From NCBI GenBank assembly GCA_033852075.1, contig JAWSVC010000023.1, forward strand, positions 36,138-100,137: DNA of 64,000 bases, written 5' to 3'. The position numbers and the translations under genes are program-made. The stretch is from QZLE01 sp033852075 (GTDB lineage Bacteria > Pseudomonadota > Gammaproteobacteria > QZLD01). This document shows, piece after piece, positions 8,297 to 17,807 of the stretch. Below the pieces are notes generated by a model. The model searched no databases. It was not told the DNA's origin and worked only from the letters and a program-made list of their open reading frames with translations. Position 1 is the stretch's first letter. Every line of letters starts with the position of its first letter.

Positions 8297-8307
8297 TTGT
8301 TTTGTGG

Positions 8308-9177
8308 TTATTTGAAAAACTTAATCGCTAATTCATTGAATTTTTTTGGCTGTTCATAGTTTGCAACATGCCCTGCATCGGTTATCGAACGGAATGTAGC
8401 CTTAGGAATTGCTTGCGTCATAAGTTCAGAAAGCCTAATCGGTACAACTTTGTCCTCTATACCCCAAATAAAACAAAATTCAGCATTTGTTTTGCCAATC
8501 TCTTTATAGAGAGACATCATATCCTCAAGATGGATGCTGCGAATTGTTGAAAGCAATGCTTTTTTAAGGCCAATAAACTCCATAAATCTTAGATAATGTT
8601 CTTTATATTCCGGATATAAATTATATCTATATAGATGCTTTTTAAGAGAAGATATTAATTCTTGATCGCCCCATAGTTGCATTAAATATTCACCCCACAT
8701 TGGGATTTTTGTTATCCATGTGTGAGCAGGTACTGATCCAGGAATACCTGCAGGGCCAACCATTAATAATTTTTCAACTTTTTTAGGGTATTGTTTTACA
8801 AAATTTGCCGCAATTACCGATCCCATACAAACAGCCATCAAACTAAATTTAGCATTTTTGGGTAAAAGTTGCTCGGTTAGTTCTTTGAGTTGTTTGGTAT
8901 AAAGCTCTAAATCATAAGTTATGGTAGGCCTATCTGAACCACCTCTGCCATAAAGATCATAACGAATAACCCTAAATCCTGCATCAGCTAACGCATAGAA
9001 ATTATGATCCCATAAAAAATATGGTACAGAAAAGCCATGAATAAGAACGATAATTGGTCCTTTTTCTGGTCCGGCCATCTCATACCGAGTATAGCCATTA
9101 GATAATTCGATAAATTCACCAGACAAAGTTGATCTGGCATTATCGTTGAGTGTTTTGGTTTCACTTAAATAAAACAT
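8308..9177 (-). CDS. Alpha/beta-hydrolase with a cysteine at the nucleophile position
   Basis: This 289-residue alpha/beta-hydrolase has the oxyanion HGFS motif near residue 48, an RYDLYGRGGSDRP segment, a late acid (EDKVVP) and the catalytic His (DAGHVANYEQP). The nucleophile elbow, normally G-x-S-x-G, reads A-V-C-M-G, with Cys117 where Ser is expected. Cys nucleophiles occur in a few branches such as dienelactone hydrolases. A Cys could also mean altered chemistry or loss of esterase activity. The substrate is unknown. It is a single gene, convergent with the GFA gene. Confidence 0.85.
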   Translation of the reverse strand: MFYLSETKTLNDNARSTLSGEFIELSNGYTRYEMAGPEKGPIIVLIHGFSVPYFLWDHNFYALADAGFRVIRYDLYGRGGSDRPTITYDLELYTKQLKELTEQLLPKNAKFSLMAVCMGSVIAANFVKQYPKKVEKLLMVGPAGIPGSVPAHTWITKIPMWGEYLMQLWGDQELISSLKKHLYRYNLYPEYKEHYLRFMEFIGLKKALLSTIRSIHLEDMMSLYKEIGKTNAEFCFIWGIEDKVVPIRLSELMTQAIPKATFRSITDAGHVANYEQPKKFNELAIKFFK

Positions 9178-9272
9178 GCTTTAACCTATTTATAGAATTC
9201 TTATTCTAAGATTAATATAAAATGGCTTAGCTTCAAGTAATTTAATCGCTTTATTGCATGTAAATTACGTTT

Positions 9273-10046
9273 TTAGGTTCTAATGCCAATACCTTTGCGC
9301 AGTAAGTATAGGTTTATGCAATATAACGCAATAATAAACCCAATTATTAGTGCGTAAGCAGTTATTATATTTATGTCTGATTGCCCCAGCATTCCATATC
9401 GAAAAGCATTTACCATATAAAGAATCGGATTGCCCAAAGATAGCATTCTCCAAAAATCTGGGAGTAGGGTAATAGAATAAAAAACACCACCTAGGTAGGT
9501 TAAAGGTGTAAGAACAAATGTTGGTACGATCGATACATCATCAAATTTTCTGGCAAATATACCATTTAACAACCCAGCCAAAGAAAACAGTATTGCTGTT
9601 AATAGAATAATGCTCATTGTAATGAAAAAGTTATTAATGGTTAAATCTGTGAAAAATATGGATATTAATAAAACAATAATACCGACAAGAGAACCTCTCA
9701 AAATTCCTCCGGAAATATATCCTAACAATATAATTGAGTTTGATGTTGGTGAAATTATCAGCTCATCAATATACCTTTGAAATTTTGAACTGAAAAAGGA
9801 TGCAACTACATTTGCATATGAATTGGTAATGACAGACATCATGGTAAGACCGGGAACTATAAATTGGATATAAGAATAACCCTCCATATCACCTATTCTT
9901 GGACCAATAAGATTTCCGAAAATAACATAATACAGGGTTATGGTAATTGCCGATGGAAGAATGGTTTGTGGCCATATGCGTAAAAACCTAACCGTCTCTT
10001 TGCGAGATATTGTGATAAAAGAAATTAGGTTATGTTTTTTTAGCAT
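9273..10046 (-). CDS. yadH: ABC-2 type transporter permease YadH
   Basis: This 257-residue protein has about six hydrophobic segments and the ABC-2 membrane-protein pattern. It closely follows E. coli YadH, for example FGNLIGPRIGDMEGYSY and the ELIISPTSN region. It pairs with the ATPase encoded 16 bases upstream to form an exporter. Despite conservation across gammaproteobacteria, the YadGH substrate is not established. It is the last gene of the efpL-yadG-yadH unit. Confidence 0.9.
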   Translation of the reverse strand: MLKKHNLISFITISRKETVRFLRIWPQTILPSAITITLYYVIFGNLIGPRIGDMEGYSYIQFIVPGLTMMSVITNSYANVVASFFSSKFQRYIDELIISPTSNSIILLGYISGGILRGSLVGIIVLLISIFFTDLTINNFFITMSIILLTAILFSLAGLLNGIFARKFDDVSIVPTFVLTPLTYLGGVFYSITLLPDFWRMLSLGNPILYMVNAFRYGMLGQSDINIITAYALIIGFIIALYCINLYLLRKGIGIRT

Positions 10047-10062
10047 ATAAGGTTCTGCTTTA

Positions 10063-10971
10063 TCAGTTGTTAACTATGTGAACAAAAAGCTCTTCAAGTC
10101 TGTTAGATTTATTTCTCATACTGGTAATGGTTATATTTTGTTGTTCCAATAGCGTGAACAATTGGTTCAGAGTTTGTGTGGTAGTGATTTCTGCTTCTAA
10201 AGTATGATCATCAATAAGCTGGATATTAAAGCCTTTAATCGCCGGCACTTCAAATATTGTTTTATCGGTATCAAGTATAAAGGTTTCTCTATCAAGTTTT
10301 TTTAAAAGATCTTTAACTGATGTGTTTTCAATAATTTCACCATGATTAATTATGGCAACATTACGACATAACATCTCTGCTTCTTCTAAATAATGAGTTG
10401 TCAGGATTATGGTAAGACCTTGTTCATTTAATTCGCGCAGAAAACTCCACATTGAACGACGTAGTTCAATATCAACGCCAGCGGTTGGCTCATCAAGTAT
10501 TAAGAGTTTAGGTTCATGCAATAAAGCTCTGGCAATCATCAACCTTCTTTTCATACCACCGGAAAGGCTGCGGGATATGGCTGATCTTTTGTCCCAAAGA
10601 TCAAGTAATTTCAGATATTTTTCTGCTCTTTGCTTTGCGGTTTTATAATCAACGCCGTAATATCCAGCCTGATTGACAACTATCTGCTCGACTGTCTCAA
10701 AAAGGCTAAAGTTAAATTCCTGTGGAACCAAGCCAATCTGCGATTTTGCTAATGCAGGTTGTTTTATAAGGTCATGACCAAATATTTTTACTGCCCCGCT
10801 GGTTTTTTCAACTAACGATGTAATTATGCCAATCATAGTTGATTTTCCAGCCCCATTTGGACCAAGTAGAGCAAAAAAATCACCTTGTTCCACTTTCAGT
10901 GAAACATCAGTTAAGGCTACAACTCCACCTTTATAGGTTTTATGCAGATTATCAATTGCTAAGGCAGGCAT
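10063..10971 (-). CDS. yadG: ABC transporter ATP-binding protein YadG
   Basis: This 302-residue ABC ATPase has Walker A GPNGAGKST, a Q-loop in GLVPQEFNF, signature LSGGMKRR, Walker B LLILDEPTAGVD and the switch His in LTTHYLEEAE. The stretch VVNQAGYYGV and the C-terminal SMRNKSNRLEELFV match YadG specifically rather than generic ABC-2 ATPases. It forms the motor for YadH. The start codon lies one base after the efpL stop, which suggests translational coupling. Confidence 0.92.
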   Translation of the reverse strand: MPALAIDNLHKTYKGGVVALTDVSLKVEQGDFFALLGPNGAGKSTMIGIITSLVEKTSGAVKIFGHDLIKQPALAKSQIGLVPQEFNFSLFETVEQIVVNQAGYYGVDYKTAKQRAEKYLKLLDLWDKRSAISRSLSGGMKRRLMIARALLHEPKLLILDEPTAGVDIELRRSMWSFLRELNEQGLTIILTTHYLEEAEMLCRNVAIINHGEIIENTSVKDLLKKLDRETFILDTDKTIFEVPAIKGFNIQLIDDHTLEAEITTTQTLNQLFTLLEQQNITITSMRNKSNRLEELFVHIVNN

Positions 10972-10972
10972 A

Positions 10973-11536
10973 TTAAGCTCTGCTCATGAATTTTCCAGTA
11001 GAAGTATTAACTTTAATTACTTCATTATTTGCAAGATATTCCGGAACTTGAACTATAAGCCCTGTAGATAAAGTAGCAGGCTTTGTGCGTGCCGCCGCTG
11101 TTCCTCCTTTGATAGCTGGTGCAGTTTCTACTATCTCTAGAGCTACAGAAGATGGTAATTCAATACTTACAACCTGATCGTTAACTAATGATGCAATAAT
11201 ATCTTCTAGCCCATCAGTTAAATAAGATACTTCTTCAGCAATATCTTCTTCATTTAACAGGTATTGATCATAGCTTTCAATATCCATAAATGTATATTGT
11301 GTACCATCTTTAAATAGGAACTGAGTTTGCCTTTTTATTAAATCAACTTCAGTTATAACATCATCACCAACAAATGTTTGCTCGAGCTTTTGTTTGGTTT
11401 GAATGCCGGTAAATCTAACCTTATAAAGAGTGTTTGCTCCACGCGAAGATGGGCTTTTTACATCAATGGTTTTAGCAAGGTAAAGTTGACCGTTAATTTC
11501 AACAACGTTTCCTTTTTTTAAATCACATGCTTTCAA
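10973..11536 (-). CDS. efpL: Elongation factor P-like protein EfpL (YeiP)
   Basis: This 187-residue EF-P paralogue has the KOW-like N-domain and two OB domains. The tip loop reads SPSSRGANTLYK. An Arg-containing loop in place of the modified Lys of canonical EF-P is the hallmark of the EfpL/YeiP subgroup, which relieves ribosome stalling without lysine modification. The domain III end (PEYLANNEVIKVNTSTGKF) is complete. It is the first gene of a unit with yadG and yadH and is divergent from nadB. Confidence 0.93.
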   Translation of the reverse strand: MKACDLKKGNVVEINGQLYLAKTIDVKSPSSRGANTLYKVRFTGIQTKQKLEQTFVGDDVITEVDLIKRQTQFLFKDGTQYTFMDIESYDQYLLNEEDIAEEVSYLTDGLEDIIASLVNDQVVSIELPSSVALEIVETAPAIKGGTAAARTKPATLSTGLIVQVPEYLANNEVIKVNTSTGKFMSRA

Positions 11537-11651
11537 TGTTTATACCTACAGGTTATCTGTCTAAATCAATATGATGAATAATGCCTCAAAAGGCTGTTGG
11601 ATGCACAGTATTATTACATATTTATTGTTAGTTTTGCGCAAAATTGTTCTT

Positions 11652-11679
11652 TTGGTTATGATTCAATCAGGTTTAATAT
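11652..11679 (+). promoter_or_regulatory. Candidate sigma70 promoter of nadB
   Basis: TTGGTT (11652-11657), a 16-base spacer and TAATAT (11674-11679) lie 37 bases upstream of the preferred nadB start. The region is the divergent intergenic space between efpL and nadB. Confidence 0.5.
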
Positions 11680-11715
11680 AGCTATTCATTTTTGTTTACT
11701 GCTAAAGAAGGTCCT

Positions 11716-13302
11716 ATGAGTCAAATAAATTATGATGTTTTAATAATTGGCAGCGGAGTTGCTGGTTTAAGTTTGGCTTTACGGCTTGCAGATACTCATA
11801 AAGTTGCCATTTTATCCAAGGTTTCACTTACCGAAGGATCAAGCAGATATGCTCAAGGCGGTGTTGCAGCAGTAATTGATAAGGATGACTCAATAAATCT
11901 TCATGTTGATGATACATTTGATGCTGGAGCGCAGATGTGTGATAAAGACATCGTTGCTATGGTTGCTAGAAAATCCAGCACTTGTATTGACTGGCTTCAG
12001 AATTTAGGGGTTGAATTTACAAAAGATCTTGATAGACATGGCAATGAGCGTCTTCATTTAACTCGTGAAGGAGGGCATAGCCAACGAAGGATTGCCCATG
12101 TAGATGATGCTACTGGTAAAGAAATCATTTATAAGCTTGTGGAGTTAGTAAAATCAAATAAAAATATTGATATATTCGAGCACCATATTGTTATTGATCT
12201 TATTAAAAGCAAATTCGAAAAAAGATCTTTGTGTCGTGGAGCTTATGTTTTAGATAAAAAAGCAGATAGTATCAAAGTATTTAAAGCTGCTAATACTGTG
12301 TTAGCAACAGGTGGAGCTAGCAAGGTATATTTATATACAAGTAATCCCGATGGTTCGACGGGTGACGGTATTGCCATGGCTTGGCGCGCTGGTTGCCGTG
12401 TTGCTAATCTAGAGTTTAACCAGTTTCATCCCACATGCTTATATCACCCGCAAGCAAAATCATTTTTGATTAGTGAAGCAGTTAGAGGCGAAGGTGGTAA
12501 GTTGGTATTACCTAACGGTGAACCATTTATGCATAAATACGATGAACGAAAAGAGCTGGCTCCCCGAGATATTGTCGCCCGCGCAATTGATAATGAGATG
12601 AAAACGCTTGGGCTTGAATGCGTTTATCTGGATATTAGCCATAAGGGTGTGGATTTTGTTAAAGAACATTTTCCAACTATATACAATAAATGCCTTAAGT
12701 TTGGTTTTGATATGTCTATGGAAAGAATTCCTGTTGTTCCTGCTGCGCATTATACGTGCGGAGGCGTTGTTACTGACGAAAATGGTGCTACCGATTTATT
12801 AGGGTTATATGCGATTGGTGAAGTTGCGTATACCGGAATGCATGGGGCTAATCGTTTGGCTAGTAATTCTTTAATGGAGTGCCTGGTATTTGCTGATGCT
12901 GCATCAAAAGCTATTAAAGAATCTAATTATGATCAAACTGGATATGAAATTCCTGAATGGGATGAGAGCCAAGTAACCAATTCAGATGAAGCTGTTGTGG
13001 TAATGCATAACTGGGATGAAATAAGGCACTCAATGTGGGATTATGTTGGCATAGTTAGAACAGATAAACGATTAGAAAGGGCTCAAAGCAGAATATCTCT
13101 TTTGCAGCATGAAATTCATGATTACTATTGGAATTTTAAAGTAAGCAGTGATCTTATAGAACTTAGGAATCTGGCTTTAGTTGCAGAACTAATCGTAAAA
13201 AGTGCAAAATCAAGGCGTGAAAGCAGGGGATTGCACTATTCTCTTGATTACCCTGATAAGATGATAAGGCCACTTCCAACGGTTCTTGATCCCAAAAAAT
13301 AG
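11716..13302 (+). CDS. nadB: L-aspartate oxidase
   Basis: This 528-residue flavoprotein catalyses L-aspartate to iminoaspartate, the first step of de novo NAD synthesis. The FAD-binding start is VLIIGSGVAGLSLALRLA. SSRYAQGGVAA, the active-site LTREGGHSQRRI region, EFNQFHPT, PVVPAAHYTCGG and ANRLASNSLMECLVF are all present. The C-terminal helical domain ends in the family's SRESRGLHY signature. I chose the ATG at 11716 because it begins directly before the FAD motif and has AAAGAAGG upstream. A longer frame from a TTG at 11692 is possible. NadB can use fumarate or oxygen as electron acceptor (family knowledge). No nadA or nadC is adjacent. Confidence 0.96.
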   Translation: MSQINYDVLIIGSGVAGLSLALRLADTHKVAILSKVSLTEGSSRYAQGGVAAVIDKDDSINLHVDDTFDAGAQMCDKDIVAMVARKSSTCIDWLQNLGVEFTKDLDRHGNERLHLTREGGHSQRRIAHVDDATGKEIIYKLVELVKSNKNIDIFEHHIVIDLIKSKFEKRSLCRGAYVLDKKADSIKVFKAANTVLATGGASKVYLYTSNPDGSTGDGIAMAWRAGCRVANLEFNQFHPTCLYHPQAKSFLISEAVRGEGGKLVLPNGEPFMHKYDERKELAPRDIVARAIDNEMKTLGLECVYLDISHKGVDFVKEHFPTIYNKCLKFGFDMSMERIPVVPAAHYTCGGVVTDENGATDLLGLYAIGEVAYTGMHGANRLASNSLMECLVFADAASKAIKESNYDQTGYEIPEWDESQVTNSDEAVVVMHNWDEIRHSMWDYVGIVRTDKRLERAQSRISLLQHEIHDYYWNFKVSSDLIELRNLALVAELIVKSAKSRRESRGLHYSLDYPDKMIRPLPTVLDPKK

Positions 13303-13305
13303 AGT

Positions 13306-13881
13306 CTATTGAATAATATCTGATACTTTTTTTGTTAGTTCATCAAAGTTTTTAGGTTCAGAAGCTGGTTCTTCTATAAAACTTTCCGATTTTTCAGATA
13401 AATTAGAAGTTTCCTCTGCATTGCTAGAATCGGAAACTTTATTAAATGGTTGTCCACCAGAGGGATTGCTACTTATAACAGAATCGACATCATGATCTTT
13501 GCCTCTTTCTTTAGGTGATAAGGAATCTCCTTTTTTGTTAGCTTTGATTTGTTCTGTTTTTTTCTGTTTTTTCATTTCAGCAAGATGAATAAATATAGCG
13601 CTTATTGTCTTGCCGAATATTGCCAAAACGATAGAAATACCGAGACAAATTAAAAATACCCAGTGATGACCAACAACAACGTCTGTGGTATTTCCTGGAG
13701 ATGCCCAGCCAGGAGTTGATACATTGTATTTATCAAATATTGGAAATAATTTATCACTTAGAATAGGGATTTCAAATTCAAATTGTCTAGCAAACAATCC
13801 AATGAATCCAATAGCAAAAACGGCTAAAGCAATGATATAAAATAACCATCCTAATAGTGATACATGTTTCTTTTTCTTCAT
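13306..13881 (-). CDS. Hypothetical membrane protein with a charged Ser-rich tail
   Basis: This protein of about 191 residues is not recognised. It has an MKKKKH start, a first membrane segment (about 8-32), an external loop of ~50 residues, a second membrane segment around VFLICLGISIVLAIFG, and a long cytosolic tail rich in Lys, Ser and Glu with low complexity. The ATG at 13881 is preferred over a TTG at 13902 because it directly precedes the basic stretch before the first membrane segment. It is convergent with nadB, with a 3-base gap. Confidence 0.65.
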   Translation of the reverse strand: MKKKKHVSLLGWLFYIIALAVFAIGFIGLFARQFEFEIPILSDKLFPIFDKYNVSTPGWASPGNTTDVVVGHHWVFLICLGISIVLAIFGKTISAIFIHLAEMKKQKKTEQIKANKKGDSLSPKERGKDHDVDSVISSNPSGGQPFNKVSDSSNAEETSNLSEKSESFIEEPASEPKNFDELTKKVSDIIQ

Positions 13882-13998
13882 ACTAATAAATATTAGCTGC
13901 AACTATCCTATTTTCTAGCTATTTTGTGCAATAATTCTGTTATTATAAAACCACTTATTAAAATAATATATTGTGTATTATAGGATTAGCTGTATTTC

Positions 13999-14331
13999 AT
14001 GGATTACGATAAATTCAAGATTCTCCTTTTAAAGCGCGAAGCAGAAATTAAAAACAGTCTTTTGCAATTAGCAGAGGCAGGAAAAACGGTTGAGCTTGAT
14101 CAGTCTATGATGGGCAGATTGTCGAGAATGGATGCTATGCAAGGACAGGCTATGGCTAAAGCAAATAAACAAAGAGCTGAAATGGAATTGCAAAAGATAG
14201 AAGCGGCGCTAAAACGTCTGCAAAATAATGAATTTGGTTATTGCTTTGATTGCGATGAGCCTATTAGTGAAAGAAGGTTGGAATTTGACCCAACTGCTCT
14301 TTATTGTATTGACTGCGCAGCAAAAAAATAA
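13999..14331 (+). CDS. DksA/TraR C4-type zinc-finger protein
   Basis: This 110-residue protein has an N-terminal coiled-coil hairpin containing VELDQSMMGRLSRMDAMQ and a C-terminal four-cysteine zinc finger (GYCFDCDEPI ... LYCIDCAAKK). DksA/TraR proteins insert the coiled coil into the RNA polymerase secondary channel. It is shorter than DksA (about 150 residues) and belongs to the small TraR/YbiI-like group. The acidic tip residues are Asp-based but not the exact DksA DxxDxA. It lies 13 bases upstream of a sensor kinase gene. Confidence 0.85.
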   Translation: MDYDKFKILLLKREAEIKNSLLQLAEAGKTVELDQSMMGRLSRMDAMQGQAMAKANKQRAEMELQKIEAALKRLQNNEFGYCFDCDEPISERRLEFDPTALYCIDCAAKK

Positions 14332-14344
14332 CAAGAGAGTTGAT

Positions 14345-15511
14345 ATGAAGTTTATTCACGATAAAAACCTTAGCATGAGATTGATGAATTTCGGTGGCCT
14401 TTTAATTTGGGTCGCTGTCGGAGTAGGCCTTTGGGGAACTGTAAGTATCTGGGGAAAAGTAGGTTACGCCTCAAATGATTATTATAGTATTCCAGCTAGA
14501 ATAGCAATAATTGGTTTTCATGTGTTGTTTGGGGTGTCTTTTTTAGTCGGATGCTATGTTGAAAATAAGCGATTTTCCATAAAAGTTTTTCTTTCGATAA
14601 TTCAACTTATATCGGCCTTTGCTATAAATCTGCTGCTTAATACTAATGTGGCAATGGCTCTTTTTGTTCAATTTATTAGTCAGGTGGTTTTTTATATCCG
14701 TTTTAAATGGTGCATGCTAATAATTTTAATTCTTACGGCGGCCATTTACTTATTGCTTGAGTTTTATTGGGGAAGAGGACAGTCTGCTTCAACCGCAGGC
14801 TTAGTATCTGTATTTATGTTTTTTATCGCAGTATCAAATTATTATGCTGTTGAAGAAAGTAATGCTAAAGATATGTTGGAAATTAGTAATAGGGAGTTAG
14901 TAGCCACACAACTCTTGCTTACAGAGACTACACGTCAGTCAGAACGAATAAGAATAGCTAGAAATATTCATGATCTTGTAGGTCATCATTTAACGGCACT
15001 ATCAATTAATCTAGAGATAGCTTCCCACCTTACAGGCGGCAAAGCGAAGGAACAAATCGATAAGGCTCATTCAATCTCAAAGCTTTTATTAAGCGATGTT
15101 CGGGAGGCAGTATCTGAAATTCGTGATAATGAGAAGATAAATCTTAACGAGTCTTTACGTTCATTAGTTGCAGAGCTTCCTAAATTAAAAGTGGATATGA
15201 GTATAGATGATCATTTGGAGTTCAGGGATGCGAAAATTGCTGACGTTATATTGCGCTGTGTGCAAGAGGCATTAACTAATGCCCTTAAGCACGCTCATGC
15301 CACAAAAATTAAGATAGATATAAAAATGCAGGGTAATGATATTATTTTATCCATTCATGATGATGGTATAGGCCTTAAAGATCCTCTTAAAGAAGGTAAT
15401 GGCTTGACCGGAATGAAAGAGCGGGTTGCCTCTGTTGGAGGAGAGTTGGATATAAAGACTATTCAGCAACAGGGCTTTTCGATTAATATTTGCCTGCCAA
15501 TTTCAGGATAA
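14345..15511 (+). CDS. NarL/DesK-type sensor histidine kinase
   Basis: This 388-residue membrane kinase has about six membrane segments in the first ~185 residues with little periplasmic loop. Next come a short coiled coil and a HisKA_3 domain with the phospho-acceptor His209 in IARNIHDLVGHHL. The HATPase domain follows: N-box CVQEALTNALKHA, G1 DDGIGL and G2 GNGLTGMKERV. The true start is the ATG at 14345 with AGAGAG upstream; extending into the dksA-like gene is not needed. It pairs with the response regulator 19 bases downstream. The compact membrane sensor resembles DesK-like thermosensors, but the signal is unknown. Confidence 0.9.
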   Translation: MKFIHDKNLSMRLMNFGGLLIWVAVGVGLWGTVSIWGKVGYASNDYYSIPARIAIIGFHVLFGVSFLVGCYVENKRFSIKVFLSIIQLISAFAINLLLNTNVAMALFVQFISQVVFYIRFKWCMLIILILTAAIYLLLEFYWGRGQSASTAGLVSVFMFFIAVSNYYAVEESNAKDMLEISNRELVATQLLLTETTRQSERIRIARNIHDLVGHHLTALSINLEIASHLTGGKAKEQIDKAHSISKLLLSDVREAVSEIRDNEKINLNESLRSLVAELPKLKVDMSIDDHLEFRDAKIADVILRCVQEALTNALKHAHATKIKIDIKMQGNDIILSIHDDGIGLKDPLKEGNGLTGMKERVASVGGELDIKTIQQQGFSINICLPISG

Positions 15512-15530
15512 TTAAAACGCTGGAGGAATA

Positions 15531-16181
15531 GTGATAAAGGTAGTTGTTGTAGATGATCAGACTTTAGTCAGGCAAGGAATATGTACTCTTTTAGAGTTGT
15601 CTGACAAGGTTCAAGTGGTTGGCCAGGCTGATAACGGCATTCAGGCCCTTGAAGTGATAAGTAAAACAGATCCGGATATTGTTTTATCAGATATACGTAT
15701 GCCGGAAATGGACGGTATTCAACTGGTATCAAAGCTTGCGGAGGTTAAAAGTAGCATTCCAATAATTTTGCTTACTACCTTTGACGATCATGAAACAGTA
15801 TTACAGGGTATTCAGTCTGGTGCTCGCGGTTATATGCTTAAAGACGTATCTCTTGAACAGCTTGTTGGTGCAATAGAAACGGTAATGAAAGGTGAAACCA
15901 TGGTGCAACCGGCAATTACCGAGCGTGTTTTAAAAGGGCTTGTATCTGGCAATCAACAATCAGAAACAACTTCTGATGGAACCAGGATTGAAAAATTAAC
16001 TTCAAGAGAAACCGAAGTGTTACGTATGATGTCTGGCGGATATAGCAATAAAGAGATTGCTAATGCCATGTCTTTATCAGAAGGTACGGTTAAAAACCAT
16101 GTTTCAAATGTATTGGCTAAACTAGGTGTGCGCGATAGAACCAGAGCGGTATTAAAAGCCGTTGAGGTTGGAATATTGTAA
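15531..16181 (+). CDS. NarL/FixJ-family response regulator
   Basis: This 216-residue two-domain regulator has a receiver domain with acidic pocket VVVDDQT, phospho-acceptor Asp54 in VLSDIRMPEMDG, conserved Thr in LLTTFDD and Lys in MLKD. The C-terminal LuxR-type helix-turn-helix reads LTSRETEVLRMM then GTVKNHVSNVLAKLGVRDRT. The start is GTG at 15531 behind a strong GGAGG site. It is the partner of the adjacent kinase. A perfect terminator follows. Confidence 0.93.
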   Translation: MIKVVVVDDQTLVRQGICTLLELSDKVQVVGQADNGIQALEVISKTDPDIVLSDIRMPEMDGIQLVSKLAEVKSSIPIILLTTFDDHETVLQGIQSGARGYMLKDVSLEQLVGAIETVMKGETMVQPAITERVLKGLVSGNQQSETTSDGTRIEKLTSRETEVLRMMSGGYSNKEIANAMSLSEGTVKNHVSNVLAKLGVRDRTRAVLKAVEVGIL

Positions 16182-16193
16182 TACGAATTAATA

Positions 16194-16222
16194 AATGTTC
16201 CCAGGTAAAACCTGGGAACATT
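16194..16222. terminator. Bidirectional intrinsic terminator
   Basis: A perfect 13-bp stem (AATGTTCCCAGGT / ACCTGGGAACATT) with a 3-base loop lies between the response regulator gene and the convergent NHL-repeat gene. Confidence 0.9.
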
Positions 16223-16237
16223 AAAATAACCAAATAA

Positions 16238-17627
16238 TTATTTAGTTTCTTTGGTTTCTTTAGGTGTGTATTTCACCTTAACAACCTGGTTGCGGATACG
16301 GTTAGGAATAAGATATTGATCATCTTTCTTTACAGATACGATATCTGAAGGGAAGAAGAAATCGTCATCTAGCGAACCGATTTGACCTGTTGTTTGTACA
16401 AATTCAAAATCACGAGTAAGGATAGTAATGCGGTTGTTACCTGCCTCACCAATCAAAATAAACTCTTCTTTGTCGTCTACACTTATACCGAAAGGATAGA
16501 ACAGCTGTCCTTCTCCAAGACCAAAAGAACCATACTCATTTACAACCGCATTGGTATCAAGATCAATTTCTACAACCTTATGTGAAGTGTAATCAGTAAC
16601 CAGCATATGATTATCTGAAAGGACATCCATACGGAAAGGATTAAGCATTAAGCCAGGGCCGTAACCATAAGTGCTGATATATCCAAGAGACTGGTAATCA
16701 GGTGAAAACTTTTGGATTTTTCCTCCAAACAATTCTGATATATAAATATTACCACTTTGGTCAAACTCAATTCCATATGGGCCATCGGTTTTACCTGGTT
16801 CGCTGCCATAACCTCCAAATCTTGCAACAGGTTCACCTTGCTTGGTAAATACAACTACATCATATGTGTACATAGAAGTAACATATAAATAGTCTCCATG
16901 TAGTTTGATACCGCCAATTATTAATAGATCGCCAGGGTTAAAACCGTAACCGAATTGACCAATTGAGCGCTTTAGTTCAGCAGTTTTTTCATCAAAAACC
17001 AGGACGCGAGAGTTATTTGTATCAGCGATATAAACTTCGCCGGTTTCTGCATCAAAATCAGCTGCATTTGGTGATGACATAAGATCTGCACCAATTCGAT
17101 AGTTACCGACTACTCTAAGAGCAGCTGCAGGATTGGTTGCATCAAAGATTTTAACTATAGCTTCATTAGAGCTTACTACTGCTAGTTCGCCAGTACTAAG
17201 AACATCAACAGATGATGGGCCCGAAACAACACCTATTCCACCAAATTGAGAAAGATAGTTTAAGTCAGTATCATAAACCTTAATGCGATTATTGCTCATA
17301 TCAGCGATATAAACGGTATTACCAATAACTTTAATGCTACGAGGAAAATAGAAGTGTTCTTCATCAGATCCTGGCTTATAGTATTCTCCAACCATAGCAA
17401 AGGAAAGTGCCAACAAGTTCACCTGATGCAGAGAACTTAGAGATTCTATTGCTTCCTGTTTCTGTTACGTAGATGTTGTCCTGTTTATCTATGGCAATAC
17501 CAGTAGGTGTTGACATGATTGCAACATCATCTCCGCCATAAAATTGTACTGGTTTAACAACCTGTTCAGCAGCAACTGTAAAAGATAATGCAAATAATGC
17601 AGTGGAAAATATTAATCGATGAATCAT
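16238..17627 (-). pseudogene. NHL-repeat secreted beta-propeller protein, frame-disrupted
   Basis: Two overlapping frames make one gene. The upstream frame (17627 to a TAA at 17376) gives a signal peptide ending VAA and the first blade (TPTGIAIDKQDNIYVTETGS, then NRISKFSASGELVG). It then runs into a non-homologous 9-residue tail. The downstream frame (open until 16238) continues the propeller with at least five more NHL blades, such as YFPRSIKV...YIADMSNNRIKVYD and YGIEFDQSGNIYISELFGGK. The frames cross at about 17398-17410 in a CTTTCCTTT stretch; removing one base joins them as GTF-F-AMVG. The options are a true frameshift mutation, a sequencing error or a programmed +1 shift. There is no good ribosome site for the second part alone. 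Function beyond a secreted propeller is unknown. Confidence 0.8.
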
Positions 17628-17807
17628 CTTTTAACCTCATATAAATAATTTTAGTGGGATTAGGGAGTGGGGGTGCACAAAATATCACCGCATAATTATG
17701 AACGCAACTAATGAATATTATTGTTTTATTAAAAAATAAAAAACCGTTGTTTAACAACAAAATACGATATTGATTTTATGATACTAACAAATAGTTAAAT
17801 TATGGAA

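Noticed and set aside
17746..17758. Palindrome GTTGTT-T-AACAAC as an operator
   Set aside because: It is a short AT-rich palindrome with no nearby regulator or promoter elements to support a binding site.
17566..17760. 64-codon minus-strand frame upstream of the NHL gene
   Set aside because: It overlaps the signal peptide of the NHL gene in another frame and its residues are low-quality hydrophobic and Cys runs.
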